From assembly GCA_965228005.1 (NCBI GenBank), contig CBDDGV010000004.1, positions 558,001-622,000 on the forward strand: 64,000 nucleotides of DNA, given 5' to 3'. This DNA is from JBCCXZ01 sp965228005 (lineage in GTDB: Bacteria > Planctomycetota > Planctomycetia > Pirellulales > Lacipirellulaceae). Positions 1 to 7,791 of this stretch are shown piece by piece. Numbering within the stretch: the stretch's first letter is position 1; the number at the start of each line of letters is the position of its first letter. The position numbers were made by a program, and so were the translations under genes. A model generated the notes under the pieces. It was not told the DNA's origin, made no database searches, and saw only the letters and a list, made by a program, of their open reading frames with translations.

Positions 1-2
1 CG

Positions 3-953
3 CAGGTGGGCGGGTTCCCCAACGATGTGCTGGGCGCCCTGTGGCAGCTGGTTTGGCGGGGCGAGGCGACCAACGACACGCTCGCGCCGCTCCGCGGGTC
101 GGCGCCCGGCAACGAACGGCGCGGGCGGCGGAACGACCGGCGGCGTTCCGGGCAGCGGTTCCGCACGCGGCGGCAGGCGCGGCTGCCGGGGTCGGAGGGG
201 CGGTGGTCGTTGTTGCGAGCGGCGGGCGGGACTGAGCAGGACCCGACCGAACGGTTCACGGCGCTGGCCAATCAGCTGCTTGCGCGGCACGGCGTGCTCA
301 CCCGCGAGGGGATCAGCCGCGAGGAGGTGCCGGGCGGGTTTGCGAATCTCTACCCGGTGCTGAAGACGATGGAGGAGTCGGGCAAGGTGCTCCGCGGGTA
401 CTTCGTCGAGGGGCTGGGCGGGGCGCAGTTCGCGCTGCCGGGCGCCGACGAGCTGCTCCGCCGCGCGGCGGGCGACGAGGCGTCGGCGGGGCTGGTGCTC
501 GCGGCGACCGACCCGGCGAACGCGTACGGGGCCGCGCTCGGTTGGCCGACCGACGAGGAGTCGACCTCGCGGCCGCAGCGGGTGGCGGGCGCCTCGGTCG
601 TGCTGGGCGAGGGCCGGCTGCTGGGGTACCTGGGCTCGGGCCGGCAGTCGCTCACGACGTTCCTGCCGGCCGACACGCGCGAGGCGGAGGCGTCGGCCGC
701 GCGGCTGGCGGAGACGCTCGCCGCGGAGTCGGAGCGGCGGGCGCCGGTGCTCTTGACCAAGATCGACGGCGACCCGGCGGCGGGCTCGGCGCTGGCCGGG
801 CCGCTGGAGGAAGCGGGCTTCGTGCGCACCAACCGCGGCCTCTTGTGCCGCGGAGCAGCGGACCGGGCCCGGAAGGCGAAGCGGGTTCAGGGCGCCGAGG
901 CGGAGTGGCCGGACGAGAGCGAGTGGCCGGAGCTGGCGCCGCGGCCGCGGTAA
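3..953 (+). CDS. lhr: Lhr-type ATP-dependent helicase, C-terminal part (5' end outside window)
   Basis: The frame is open from the window edge, so only the last 317 or so residues are seen and the start codon is not here. The opening residues, with LWQLVWRGEATNDT followed by APLR, and a later GRWSLL, match the C-terminal region found behind the helicase core of Lhr-type superfamily 2 helicases, which act in DNA repair. The motor domains (Walker A, DEAD/DEAH box) would lie upstream and cannot be checked. A basic, Arg-rich stretch around residues 35-60 precedes GRWSLL. The tail is rich in Ala, Glu and Arg and ends at a TAA. No other gene shares its strand for the next 400 bases. The family call rests on motif memory, not on an alignment. 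Confidence 0.8.
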   Translation, partial: QVGGFPNDVLGALWQLVWRGEATNDTLAPLRGSAPGNERRGRRNDRRRSGQRFRTRRQARLPGSEGRWSLLRAAGGTEQDPTERFTALANQLLARHGVLTREGISREEVPGGFANLYPVLKTMEESGKVLRGYFVEGLGGAQFALPGADELLRRAAGDEASAGLVLAATDPANAYGAALGWPTDEESTSRPQRVAGASVVLGEGRLLGYLGSGRQSLTTFLPADTREAEASAARLAETLAAESERRAPVLLTKIDGDPAAGSALAGPLEEAGFVRTNRGLLCRGAADRARKAKRVQGAEAEWPDESEWPELAPRPR

Positions 954-988
954 GTGGTGCCGAGCGGGTGCGAATCCCATCCAACGAT

Positions 989-1300
989 TTAATTGGGAGT
1001 GTCTTCGTTCATGCTCCGAGTCCATTGGCCTCCGAGTACTTTCCTTGTCGCACAGTGTCCGGGCGGCAGATCAGCAATCTCGATGAGCGTCGGATCGAGT
1101 TCGAGGGCCTCGCCCATACCAATAACACGGCCGTCTTCCATCATCTTGCTGGTGCCGCAGGAAAAGGCCCACGAATGGTCATCTGAGTAGTGAACTACAG
1201 ACAGAATGGGGAGTCCGTCTTCGAGAACCTGACGTGTCGTGATCGCCGCGACATTCGGGGCTTGGTCAAAAGGCCATTCTTCCATCTCGGAGAAACTCAT
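989..1300 (-). CDS. Small conserved hypothetical protein (103 aa)
   Basis: A 103-residue acidic, soluble protein with no signal peptide or membrane segment. It opens with MSFSEMEEWPFDQAPN and carries a DDHSWAFSCG stretch, then an LELDPTLIEIADLPPG segment near residues 65-85. The WPFDQ.PN / DDH.W.F / DLPPG pattern recalls a family of small uncharacterised proteins found widely in bacteria; I cannot assign a function. The plus strand is also open over part of this stretch, but that reading lacks family-like motifs. The gene stands alone, tail-to-tail with the helicase gene on its left and back-to-back with the repeat and DUF2200 gene on its right. Confidence 0.65.
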   Translation of the reverse strand: MSFSEMEEWPFDQAPNVAAITTRQVLEDGLPILSVVHYSDDHSWAFSCGTSKMMEDGRVIGMGEALELDPTLIEIADLPPGHCATRKVLGGQWTRSMNEDTPN

Positions 1301-1314
1301 TATTGTTTAGAGAC

Positions 1315-1386
1315 GTAGGATGGGTGCTGGCACCCATCGATCTCTAAGCGACGATCAACCAAGATGGGTGCGAGCACCCATCCTAC
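1315..1386. repeat. 72-bp double-hairpin dispersed repeat, copy 1
   Basis: Two 24-base arms (1315-1338 and 1363-1386) are reverse complements at 23 of 24 positions, and each arm can fold on itself (core GGGTGC/GCACCC). The spacer contains GATCAAC. Copies of the same 72-bp length lie at 2595-2666 (decayed) and 4252-4323. The layout of two palindromes in opposite orientation resembles REP/BIME-type elements moved by Y1 (RAYT) transposases. No such transposase is in the window. Confidence 0.85.
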
Positions 1387-1399
1387 CGATTCAACTGCC

Positions 1400-1768
1400 A
1401 TGAAGAAGCCTCCCCCCGGTACCGCCGAGCGTATTGCCAAGATGACCTTCGCGTCGGTCTACCCCCACTACGTGGCGAAGGTGGAGAAGAAGGGCCGCAC
1501 CAAGCAGGAGCTGCACGAGGTGATCGGGTGGCTGACCGGTTTTGACGAGAAGAAGCTGCAGGCTCTCATTCAGGACGAGACGACCTTCGAGGGCTTCTTC
1601 CAGAAGGCCAAGCTCCATCCGAACGCCCATCTGATTACGGGCGTGATCTGCGGGTACCGGGTCGAGGAGATCGAGGACCCGCTGATTCAGCAGGTGCGGT
1701 ACCTCGACAAGCTGGTGGATGAGCTGGCCAAGGGGAAGAAGATGGAGAAGGTCCTGCGGAGTGAGTAG
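1400..1768 (+). CDS. DUF2200 domain-containing protein
   Basis: A 122-residue basic cytosolic protein. KMTFASVYPHYVAK near residue 15 followed by KGRTKQELHEVIGWLTG is the hallmark of DUF2200, a family of unknown function; a later segment from about residue 65 reads HLITGVICGYRVEEI. The length fits the family. I chose the ATG at 1400 because the open frame's earlier start at 1364 lies inside the hairpin repeat and would add twelve residues encoded by the repeat. The repeat ends 13 bases before this ATG and no good Shine-Dalgarno is seen in that gap. The gene is monocistronic. Confidence 0.85.
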   Translation: MKKPPPGTAERIAKMTFASVYPHYVAKVEKKGRTKQELHEVIGWLTGFDEKKLQALIQDETTFEGFFQKAKLHPNAHLITGVICGYRVEEIEDPLIQQVRYLDKLVDELAKGKKMEKVLRSE

Positions 1769-1820
1769 CGTAGGAGGACCGCGGAAGCTCTTTTTGCCCT
1801 CTAATAGAGGCGTTCGTGTT

Positions 1821-2444
1821 CTATTGCTGCCGGCGTCGACAACAGAGAGCAACGAAGCACGAAACGCAGATCACGCTGCTGGGCTCCGGGATCGGCAGGA
1901 AAGACAAGTTGTCGAACGACAGCCCGTCGTTCGCCTGCACGCTGAAGGGTTGGAACAACTCCACGCGTTGAATCGCTCCGCCCGCGACGGTAAGAATCCC
2001 CGTGTCGTTGGCATCTCCTTCGTTGCCCAGCGCCGTCACGCCTTCGTAGGTGCTGCTGTCGAGCAAGATGCCGCCGGCGACCGAATCGTAGGCGTCCATC
2101 TGGGCGTCGTTGAATCCGACGTCGATGGCCGTGATCGTGACCATCGACACCGGGTGAGAGAACAAGATCACGATCGGATCGGTCGACTTGGGTTGGCTCC
2201 CCGTGTCGGCGTGGCGAATCTCGAACGGGGGCGTGCTGCCCGGGCGGGGCGCTAAGGGAGTCGTGTCTTGGAACCACACGGCTTTCTGGAAGTCGGCGCC
2301 CAACGACGCGTAGAAGTCCTCGATGAGGACCCCGTTTCCGGCGCCGTCGTCGAAACCGATGTTCACGAGAGCAGAGAAAGCCGCGGGAGTTGCAGAAGTA
2401 GAGAAGACAATAGCCGACAAGATGAGTGAGATTCGCGTGATCAT
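1821..2444 (-). CDS. Secreted PEP-CTERM protein (207 aa)
   Basis: An N-terminal signal peptide (about residues 1-25, hydrophobic core after MITRISLILSAIV) precedes a mature part that starts LVNIGFDDGAGNG. Near the C terminus a PEP motif (IPEPSS) is followed by a hydrophobic stretch and a CRRRQQ tail: the PEP-CTERM sorting signal, thought to be handled by an exosortase/archaeosortase-type system. The middle is Asp/Gly-rich and predicted beta, with no catalytic motif I recognise. It is a typical planctomycete surface protein of unknown role. The two Cys in the anchor segment are unusual for this signal. It stands alone, tail-to-tail with the DUF2200 gene. Confidence 0.8.
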   Translation of the reverse strand: MITRISLILSAIVFSTSATPAAFSALVNIGFDDGAGNGVLIEDFYASLGADFQKAVWFQDTTPLAPRPGSTPPFEIRHADTGSQPKSTDPIVILFSHPVSMVTITAIDVGFNDAQMDAYDSVAGGILLDSSTYEGVTALGNEGDANDTGILTVAGGAIQRVELFQPFSVQANDGLSFDNLSFLPIPEPSSVICVSCFVALCCRRRQQ

Positions 2445-2594
2445 CGCGGTTGCCTCAGCCGTAAAGTGGTGTGCCGTGCGTCAGATGCGGCCAAATCGAA
2501 TGCAAGGGTCGATAGTGCGGGCGGGTCAGAGGGGAACTGTGGACGGGGTTGAGGATACCCACCCCGTCCCGGCGATTCAAGAAAACTAGTCGAA

Positions 2595-2666
2595 GTAAGG
2601 TGGGAGCTTGCAATCATCGAGTAGAATGTGACGATCAACCAGCATGGCTGCGAAGAGCCAACCGAG
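2595..2666. repeat. 72-bp double-hairpin repeat, decayed copy
   Basis: By eye, the left arm (2595-2618) matches the left arm of the 4252 copy at 19 of 24 positions, and the right arm (2643-2666) matches the intact right arms at 16 of 24. The spacer keeps GACGATCAACCA exactly as in copy 1. The total length is again 72 bp and the element again lies just upstream of a plus-strand gene, 29 bases before the carbonic anhydrase start. Hairpin pairing is mostly lost. Confidence 0.65.
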
Positions 2667-2695
2667 AGACACGACGACATTGAGAGAGACACCCG

Positions 2696-3352
2696 ATGGC
2701 TAAAGCCGCAAGAAAGCGACGCACGAAGAAACCCGAGAGCCACTGCGACTACGGCAAGATGACGAGTTGGAAGAAAGTGCGGGCGCGTCTCGACGAGGGC
2801 AACGCACGCTACAAGAGCGGCAAGCTGGAGCACCCGAACCAGTTGCCGGAGTGCCGCGAGCAGTGGACGACCAAGCAGGAGCCGTGGTGCATCGTCTTGT
2901 CGTGCGCCGACAGCCGCGTGACGCCGGAGCTGGTGTTTGACGCCGGCATCGGCGAGCTCTTCGTCGTGCGCGTCGCGGGCAACATCGCGAACGCGTCGTC
3001 GATCGCGAGCATCGAGTACGCGACGGCGAACTTGAAGAGCGTCAAAGGCATCGTCGTGCTGGGCCACGAGGGCTGCGGCGCTGTGGCCGCGAGCATGCAG
3101 ATCAAAGACAGCGGGAACGCGGCGCCCAGCCCGGCGCTGCAGCACCTGGTGGGGCACATCATGCCGGCGCTGCAGAAGAAGCCGGCGGGCAAAGACCCGA
3201 TGGCCGGCTATGTGCGGGCCAACGTGCGGCTGGCGGCTCAGGACCTATGCGCGCGGTCGAAGATCATCCACGACTCGAAGTTGCCGATCGTGCCGGCTTA
3301 CTACCGGTTGAAGAGTGGGGACGTGGAGTTTCTGGGCGAGATCGAGCGCTAG
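2696..3352 (+). CDS. Beta-class carbonic anhydrase
   Basis: A 218-residue enzyme for reversible hydration of CO2. The zinc site is complete: Cys70 with Asp72-Ser-Arg74 in SCADSRVTPE, and His124-x-x-Cys127 in GHEGCGAV. RVAGNIAN around residue 92 is the usual core strand. The first 13 residues are very basic (KAARKRRTKK), which is not a signal peptide and may be a local extension. No sulphate-transporter fusion is present. Bicarbonate supply would suit the biotin-dependent carboxylases further along the window, but the gene is not in an operon with them. The start at 2696 is preceded by GAGAGACACCCG, a weak ribosome binding site. Confidence 0.92.
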   Translation: MAKAARKRRTKKPESHCDYGKMTSWKKVRARLDEGNARYKSGKLEHPNQLPECREQWTTKQEPWCIVLSCADSRVTPELVFDAGIGELFVVRVAGNIANASSIASIEYATANLKSVKGIVVLGHEGCGAVAASMQIKDSGNAAPSPALQHLVGHIMPALQKKPAGKDPMAGYVRANVRLAAQDLCARSKIIHDSKLPIVPAYYRLKSGDVEFLGEIER

Positions 3353-3370
3353 AGCAGTCACCGTAATCGG

Positions 3371-3389
3371 CCTCGGAGAGGCCTCCCAC
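3371..3389. repeat. Short palindromic repeat left of the glycosylase gene
   Basis: The stretch holds a hairpin GGCCTC-GGA-GAGGCC and is repeated in inverted orientation at 4231-4249 with 18 of 19 matches, so the DNA glycosylase gene is bracketed by an inverted pair. It may be a mobile palindromic element or serve as a terminator for the carbonic anhydrase gene just upstream. Confidence 0.6.
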
Positions 3390-3416
3390 AAAGGAACGTA
3401 GACACCGAGGCGACGG

Positions 3417-4214
3417 ATGCCGGAGGGCGATACACTCCACCGCGCGGCGACGCAGCTCGCGCCGACGCTTGAGGGCGCGGCGGTCGAATCGGCTGGCGGT
3501 GCGTTTGGGGAGCGGCACGCGGAGACGCTTGTTGGCCGGTGCGTCACCCGCGTCGAGGCCCGCGGGAAGAACCTGCTGGTGTGGCTGGACGACGCGTGGG
3601 TGATCCACTCGCACCTGGGGATGACGGGGGCGTGGCACGTTTATCTTCTGAATGTGCCGTGGAACAAGCCGGCGCGGCAGGCGGAGCTGGTGCTCTCGAC
3701 GGGGTCGGCCGTGGCGGTCTGCTTCAGCCCGAAGACGATCGATCTGCTCACGAAGACCGAGTACCGCCGGCACCGGTACCTGCAGCGGCTGGGGCCCGAC
3801 CTGATGCTGCCCGGGCTGGACGTGGAGGCGGCCATCGAGCGGTTCCGTGTTCACGACATCACGCCGATCGGCGAGGCGGTGATGAACCAGACGATCGTCT
3901 GCGGCATTGGGAACGTCTACAAATCGGAGTCGCTGTTTGTGTGCCGGATAGACCCGTGGGCGCGGGTGGGTTCGTTTTCGGACGAGCAGCTCGGCCACTA
4001 TCTGGCGACCACGCAGCGGATGATGCTGCGGAACCGCACGGGCGGGAAGCGGCGGACGCGGTTCCGGCCCGACGGCAACCGGCTGTGGGTGTACGGCCGG
4101 CGGGGGGAGGCGTGCTACGAGTGCGGCGGCCTGATCGCCATGCGGCGGCAGGGTGACCAGGGGCGGAGCACGTACTGGTGCCCGGCGTGTCAGCCGCGGA
4201 GTAATCACGGTTAG
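3417..4214 (+). CDS. nei: Fpg/Nei-family DNA glycosylase (endonuclease VIII type)
   Basis: A 265-residue base-excision repair enzyme that removes oxidised bases and cleaves the abasic site. The N terminus MPEGDT supplies the Pro2 nucleophile and Glu3; PEGDT rather than PELPE points to the Nei/Nei2 branch over MutM. ARGKNLL carries the beta-hairpin lysine (Lys51), IGNVYKSE is the helix-two-turn-helix DNA-contact motif, and the tail has a four-cysteine zinc finger (CYEC ... CPAC). The length is normal. The start is fixed by the need for Pro at position 2. The gene sits alone between two inverted copies of a short palindrome. Confidence 0.9.
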   Translation: MPEGDTLHRAATQLAPTLEGAAVESAGGAFGERHAETLVGRCVTRVEARGKNLLVWLDDAWVIHSHLGMTGAWHVYLLNVPWNKPARQAELVLSTGSAVAVCFSPKTIDLLTKTEYRRHRYLQRLGPDLMLPGLDVEAAIERFRVHDITPIGEAVMNQTIVCGIGNVYKSESLFVCRIDPWARVGSFSDEQLGHYLATTQRMMLRNRTGGKRRTRFRPDGNRLWVYGRRGEACYECGGLIAMRRQGDQGRSTYWCPACQPRSNHG

Positions 4215-4230
4215 GCCGCTACAGATGGCT

Positions 4231-4249
4231 GTGGGAGGCCTCTCTGAGG
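4231..4249. repeat. Short palindromic repeat right of the glycosylase gene
   Basis: Inverted partner of 3371-3389 with one mismatch. The hairpin is less complete here because the last two bases of its right side differ. It is followed directly by the 72-bp repeat. Confidence 0.6.
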
Positions 4250-4251
4250 AT

Positions 4252-4323
4252 GTAGGATGGGTGCTTGCACCCATCTGTCTTTGATCAACACACATGAATG
4301 ATGGGTGCGAGCACCCATCCTAC
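4252..4323. repeat. 72-bp double-hairpin dispersed repeat, copy 2
   Basis: Arms 4252-4275 and 4300-4323 are reverse complements at 23 of 24 positions. The right arm is identical to the right arm of copy 1 (1363-1386), and the spacer shares only GATCAAC with it. The repeat ends two bases before the ATG of the next gene, so the whole translation initiation region is repeat sequence. Confidence 0.88.
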
Positions 4324-4325
4324 GG

Positions 4326-5093
4326 ATGTCTTCAGCTAGTTCATCGCCCGTTGCGCTGGTTACTGGCAGCGGCAAGCAGCGCGTCGGGAATGTCATCGCC
4401 GAGTACCTCGCCGAGCGCGGCTACCGGATCGCGCTGCACTACCGATCATCCGAGGCCGAAGCATTCGAGACGCGCGACAAGCTGCGGGATCGAGGCTGTG
4501 AGTGCGAGGCGTTCCGGGCCGATTTGGGCAACGTCGACGAGGCGGAGTCGCTCGTAGATCAAACCGTCGACGCCTTCGGCCGGGTCGACGTGCTGGTGAC
4601 GACCGCCTCGATCTGGAGCCCGATACCGCTGGACGAAGTCACGCCGGACGACCTGCAGCAGAACTTCGCCGCCAACACGCTCGGCACGTTCTACCCCGCG
4701 CGGGCGGCTGGGCGGGTGATGGCCGCGCAAGCGCAGGGGGGCTCGATCATCACGATCGGCGACACCGCGATCGACCGGCCGTACGCGGGGTACGCGGCGT
4801 ACTTCATCTCGAAGGGGGCGGTCCCCACGCTCACCAAGGCGCTCGCGGTGGAGTTTGCCGAGCGGAACCCGCGCGTGCGGGTGAACTGCATCCAGCCGGG
4901 GCCGGTGATGTTCCCCGCGGGGCTGACCGACGCCGAGAAGCAGGCGAAGACCGACCGCACGCTGCTCAAGCAGGCCAATCAGCCGGAGACCGTGGCGCAC
5001 GCCGTGGAGTTCCTGATCAACAACCCGTTCGTGACGGGCGCTTGCATCCCCGTCGACGCCGGCCAGCACCTCGCGGGGGGCGGGGCGAACTGA
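4326..5093 (+). CDS. Short-chain dehydrogenase, pteridine-reductase-like
   Basis: A 255-residue NAD(P)H-dependent oxidoreductase. The Rossmann motif is VTGSGKQRVGN near residue 12, a variant of TGxxxGxG. The catalytic Tyr159-x-x-x-Lys163 (YFISK) is preceded 13 residues earlier by Asp146 in GDT instead of the usual Ser. An Asp at this spacing is the triad known from pteridine reductase PTR1, so a role in pterin or folate reduction is plausible but inferred. RVNCIQPGPVMFP after the active site also fits that branch. I chose ATG 4326 because the GTG at 4305 lies inside the hairpin repeat. No Shine-Dalgarno is visible, since the upstream bases are the repeat arm. Confidence 0.8.
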   Translation: MSSASSSPVALVTGSGKQRVGNVIAEYLAERGYRIALHYRSSEAEAFETRDKLRDRGCECEAFRADLGNVDEAESLVDQTVDAFGRVDVLVTTASIWSPIPLDEVTPDDLQQNFAANTLGTFYPARAAGRVMAAQAQGGSIITIGDTAIDRPYAGYAAYFISKGAVPTLTKALAVEFAERNPRVRVNCIQPGPVMFPAGLTDAEKQAKTDRTLLKQANQPETVAHAVEFLINNPFVTGACIPVDAGQHLAGGGAN

Positions 5094-5158
5094 CCGGCGG
5101 CGTGGACGGGCGACGTAGCGGGGATGCCGTTAAACGTGCGGCACTGCCGCGACCGGGA

Positions 5159-7498
5159 TCACTTGGTGGTGAGCCCGAGGAACTCCTGCACCATGGGTGA
5201 GAACTTCACCACGGCCGGGGCAAACACCAGGCTGACCATCGTGAGCAGTTTGATCAGGATGTTCAGCGAAGGTCCGCTGGTATCCTTACAGGGGTCGCCG
5301 ACGGTGTCGCCGACGACTCCGGCGACGTGGGCGTCGGAGCCCTTGCCGCCGTGGGCGCCCTTCTCGATGTACTTCTTGGCGTTGTCCCAGGCCCCGCCGG
5401 CGTTGTTGAGCATCGTGGCGAGCAGGAACCCGGCGACGAGTCCGCCGGCGAGCATGCCCGTGACGCCCGCGACGCCCAGCACGAGCCCCGCGAGGATGGG
5501 GGCGGCGATCGCCAGGACGGCCGGCGCGATCATCTCACGCTGGGCGCTGGAGGTGGAGATCGCCACGCAGCGTGCGTAGTCGGGCGTCTCGGTGCCGTCC
5601 ATGATGCCCGGCTTCTCGGCGAACTGCCGGCGGACCTCGGCGACCATCTCGCGTGCGGCTCGGCCGACGGCCTTCATCGTCATCGACGAGAAGACGAAGG
5701 CGAGCACGCCCCCGATGAACAGGCCGCTGAGCAGCAGCGGGTTCATGATCGTGAGGTTGTGGGAGACGACGACCGCCTCGATCGAGTGGCCGACCTCCGC
5801 GCCGTGCGCGGCGACGGCTTCGGCGGCTTCGCCGGCGACCTCAGCGACCTCGGTCGCTTCGACGGCCGCCTCCCTCCGCTCGAAGCGGCCCTCCCAGAGC
5901 CGTACCTCTTCAACGTAGGCGGCCAGCAGGGCCATGGCCGTGAGCGCGGCCGAACCGATGGCGAACCCCTTGCCGGTCGCCGCGGTGGTGTTGCCGAGGG
6001 CGTCGAGTGCGTCGGTGCGCTCGCGGACCTCCGGCGGGAGGCCGGACATCTCGGCGTTGCCGCCGGCGTTGTCGGCGATCGGCCCGTAGGCGTCGGTCGC
6101 CAGCGTGATCGCAAGGGTCGAGAGCATGCCGACCGCGGCGAACCCGATGCCGTAGAGGCCCTGGGTGAGGTCCGTGAACCCGCCGGTCATGGCGAACGCG
6201 GAGAGCGTGCCGATGAGGATCGTGACCACAGGGATGCCGGTGGAGGCCATGCCGGTGGCCATGCCCTCGATGATCGTCGTGGCCGGCCCGTACTGGGTCT
6301 GGTCGGCGATCCCGCGGGTCGGGGTGTACTCATCGGAGGTGTAGTACTCCGTGGATTGGCCGATAATCACGCCGGCGAAGAGCCCGGCGATGACGGCCCC
6401 GACCATGCCCCAGGTGATGAGGTCGGAGAAGATGACCAGCCCGATGAGGGCAATGACCACTAGCACGCTCGCGCCGAGGGTCCCCAAGAGGAGGGCCTTG
6501 AGGAGCTCCTTCTGGCTGGCGTCCTCGCGGCAGCGGACCAGGAACATGCCGACGATCGAGAGCAGGATGCCGAAACCGGCCACGACCTGAGGCGCGATGA
6601 CCAACGCGACGGCGTCGTCGATCGTTTTGCCCTGGCTGGCGGCCTGCTGGACGCCGACGGCGGCGCCGAGGGCGCCGGTTGCGAGGATCGATCCGCAGTA
6701 CGACTCGTAGAGGTCGGCGCCCATGCCGGCGACGTCGCCGACGTTGTCGCCGACGTTGTCGGCCACGGTGGCCGGGTTGCGGGCGTCGTCTTCGGGGATG
6801 CCGGCCTCGACCTTGCCGACCAGGTCGGCGCCGACGTCGGCGGCCTTGGTGTAGATGCCGCCGCCCACGCGGGCGAGCAACGCTTGCGTCGAGGCGCCCA
6901 TGCCGAAGGTGACCATCGTGGCGGTGATCTGCACGAGCTTGTCGAACTCGGTCATCCCGGCGGGCACGAGGGTGAGACCGGCGAACGTCCAGCCGCTCTC
7001 GAGGTTCTCGGGCGTGTAGACGTAGTGGGCAAGCAGGTAGTACCAGGCGCAGATGTCGAGCAGCCCGAAGCCGGCGACGACCAGCCCCATGACGGCGCCC
7101 GAGCGGAAGGCGACCTGCAGCCCCGCGTTGAGCGTGCTGCGGCAGGCGTTGGCCGTGCGGGCCGAGGCGCTGGTGGCGGTCATCATGCCGATGAAGCCGC
7201 AGAGCGCGGAGAACGTGCCGCCGGAGAGGAAGGCGACGGGCACGAATGGATTCTGTATGCCCATGTAGGCCAGTGCGCCGAGGACGACCATCAGCACGAG
7301 GAACACCAGCGCGACGACGCTGTACTGCTGCTTCAGGTAGGCCTTGGCCCCGTCGCGGACGTAGCCCGCGATGGTCTGCATGGTCTCGGTGCCTTCAGAG
7401 GCTGAGAGCAGGCGCTTGTAGAATCCGACAGCGAATGCCAGAGCAACGACCGCGGCGACGGGCGCGATCCACCAGATGGGAGGAGTCAGGGTTTCCAT
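5159..7498 (-). CDS. hppA: Membrane-bound pyrophosphatase, K+-dependent type (H+ or Na+ pump)
   Basis: A 779-residue polytopic inner-membrane pump that couples hydrolysis of pyrophosphate to ion export. The PPi/Mg site is seen in DDARNPATVADNVGDNVGD around residue 235, with a second conserved loop (VVGDTVGDPCKDT) near the C terminus. GNTTAATGKG around residues 502-511 has Ala where K+-independent enzymes have Lys, so this belongs to the K+-requiring group, which contains both Na+ and H+ pumps; I cannot decide the ion. An Ala/Glu-rich insertion at about residues 536-573 looks unusual. The gene is alone, transcribed away from the GYD gene. Its upstream sequence shows no strong ribosome binding site. 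Confidence 0.93.
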   Translation of the reverse strand: METLTPPIWWIAPVAAVVALAFAVGFYKRLLSASEGTETMQTIAGYVRDGAKAYLKQQYSVVALVFLVLMVVLGALAYMGIQNPFVPVAFLSGGTFSALCGFIGMMTATSASARTANACRSTLNAGLQVAFRSGAVMGLVVAGFGLLDICAWYYLLAHYVYTPENLESGWTFAGLTLVPAGMTEFDKLVQITATMVTFGMGASTQALLARVGGGIYTKAADVGADLVGKVEAGIPEDDARNPATVADNVGDNVGDVAGMGADLYESYCGSILATGALGAAVGVQQAASQGKTIDDAVALVIAPQVVAGFGILLSIVGMFLVRCREDASQKELLKALLLGTLGASVLVVIALIGLVIFSDLITWGMVGAVIAGLFAGVIIGQSTEYYTSDEYTPTRGIADQTQYGPATTIIEGMATGMASTGIPVVTILIGTLSAFAMTGGFTDLTQGLYGIGFAAVGMLSTLAITLATDAYGPIADNAGGNAEMSGLPPEVRERTDALDALGNTTAATGKGFAIGSAALTAMALLAAYVEEVRLWEGRFERREAAVEATEVAEVAGEAAEAVAAHGAEVGHSIEAVVVSHNLTIMNPLLLSGLFIGGVLAFVFSSMTMKAVGRAAREMVAEVRRQFAEKPGIMDGTETPDYARCVAISTSSAQREMIAPAVLAIAAPILAGLVLGVAGVTGMLAGGLVAGFLLATMLNNAGGAWDNAKKYIEKGAHGGKGSDAHVAGVVGDTVGDPCKDTSGPSLNILIKLLTMVSLVFAPAVVKFSPMVQEFLGLTTK

Positions 7499-7646
7499 TT
7501 TCTAGATGTGGGTTAGTGGGTCCGTCACCGGCACGCTCCTTTACCACCAGGAGATAAGCGTTCGATCGACGGCGGGGATCGTGTCTGCCTCTCTTGTTTC
7601 CGCTGCTTCTTCTTGTTCTCTGCGAGTGGGGCCTTCGGTTGGATGG

Positions 7647-7662
7647 CCGGGCGAGCGCCCGG
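7647..7662. other. Perfect hairpin between divergent genes
   Basis: A 7-bp GC stem (CCGGGCG-AG-CGCCCGG) lies in the 293-bp gap between the divergent pyrophosphatase and GYD genes. It could be an operator or part of a leader. The rest of the gap is pyrimidine-rich on the plus strand and shows no clear promoter pair. Confidence 0.3.
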
Positions 7663-7791
7663 GGAACAGATTCGAAGGCGGCCCATGGCCTTCAGCTCTG
7701 GGGGGCTGCTATGTTGGCTATCGAGTGGCTGTGAGTTCTTTTGTTTTCTCTAATAGTTTCGCGCGTCCGAGGGATAGGAGGAAGAAGACAC

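Noticed and set aside
955..985. tRNA T-arm-like GGGTGCGAATCCC after the helicase gene
   Set aside because: The flanking stem does not pair over five bases and the 60 bases before it belong to the helicase coding region, so no cloverleaf is possible.
1364..1399. Upstream starts for DUF2200 (1364) and the SDR (4305)
   Set aside because: Both lie inside the 72-bp repeat and would encode repeat-derived residues absent from the families as I know them.
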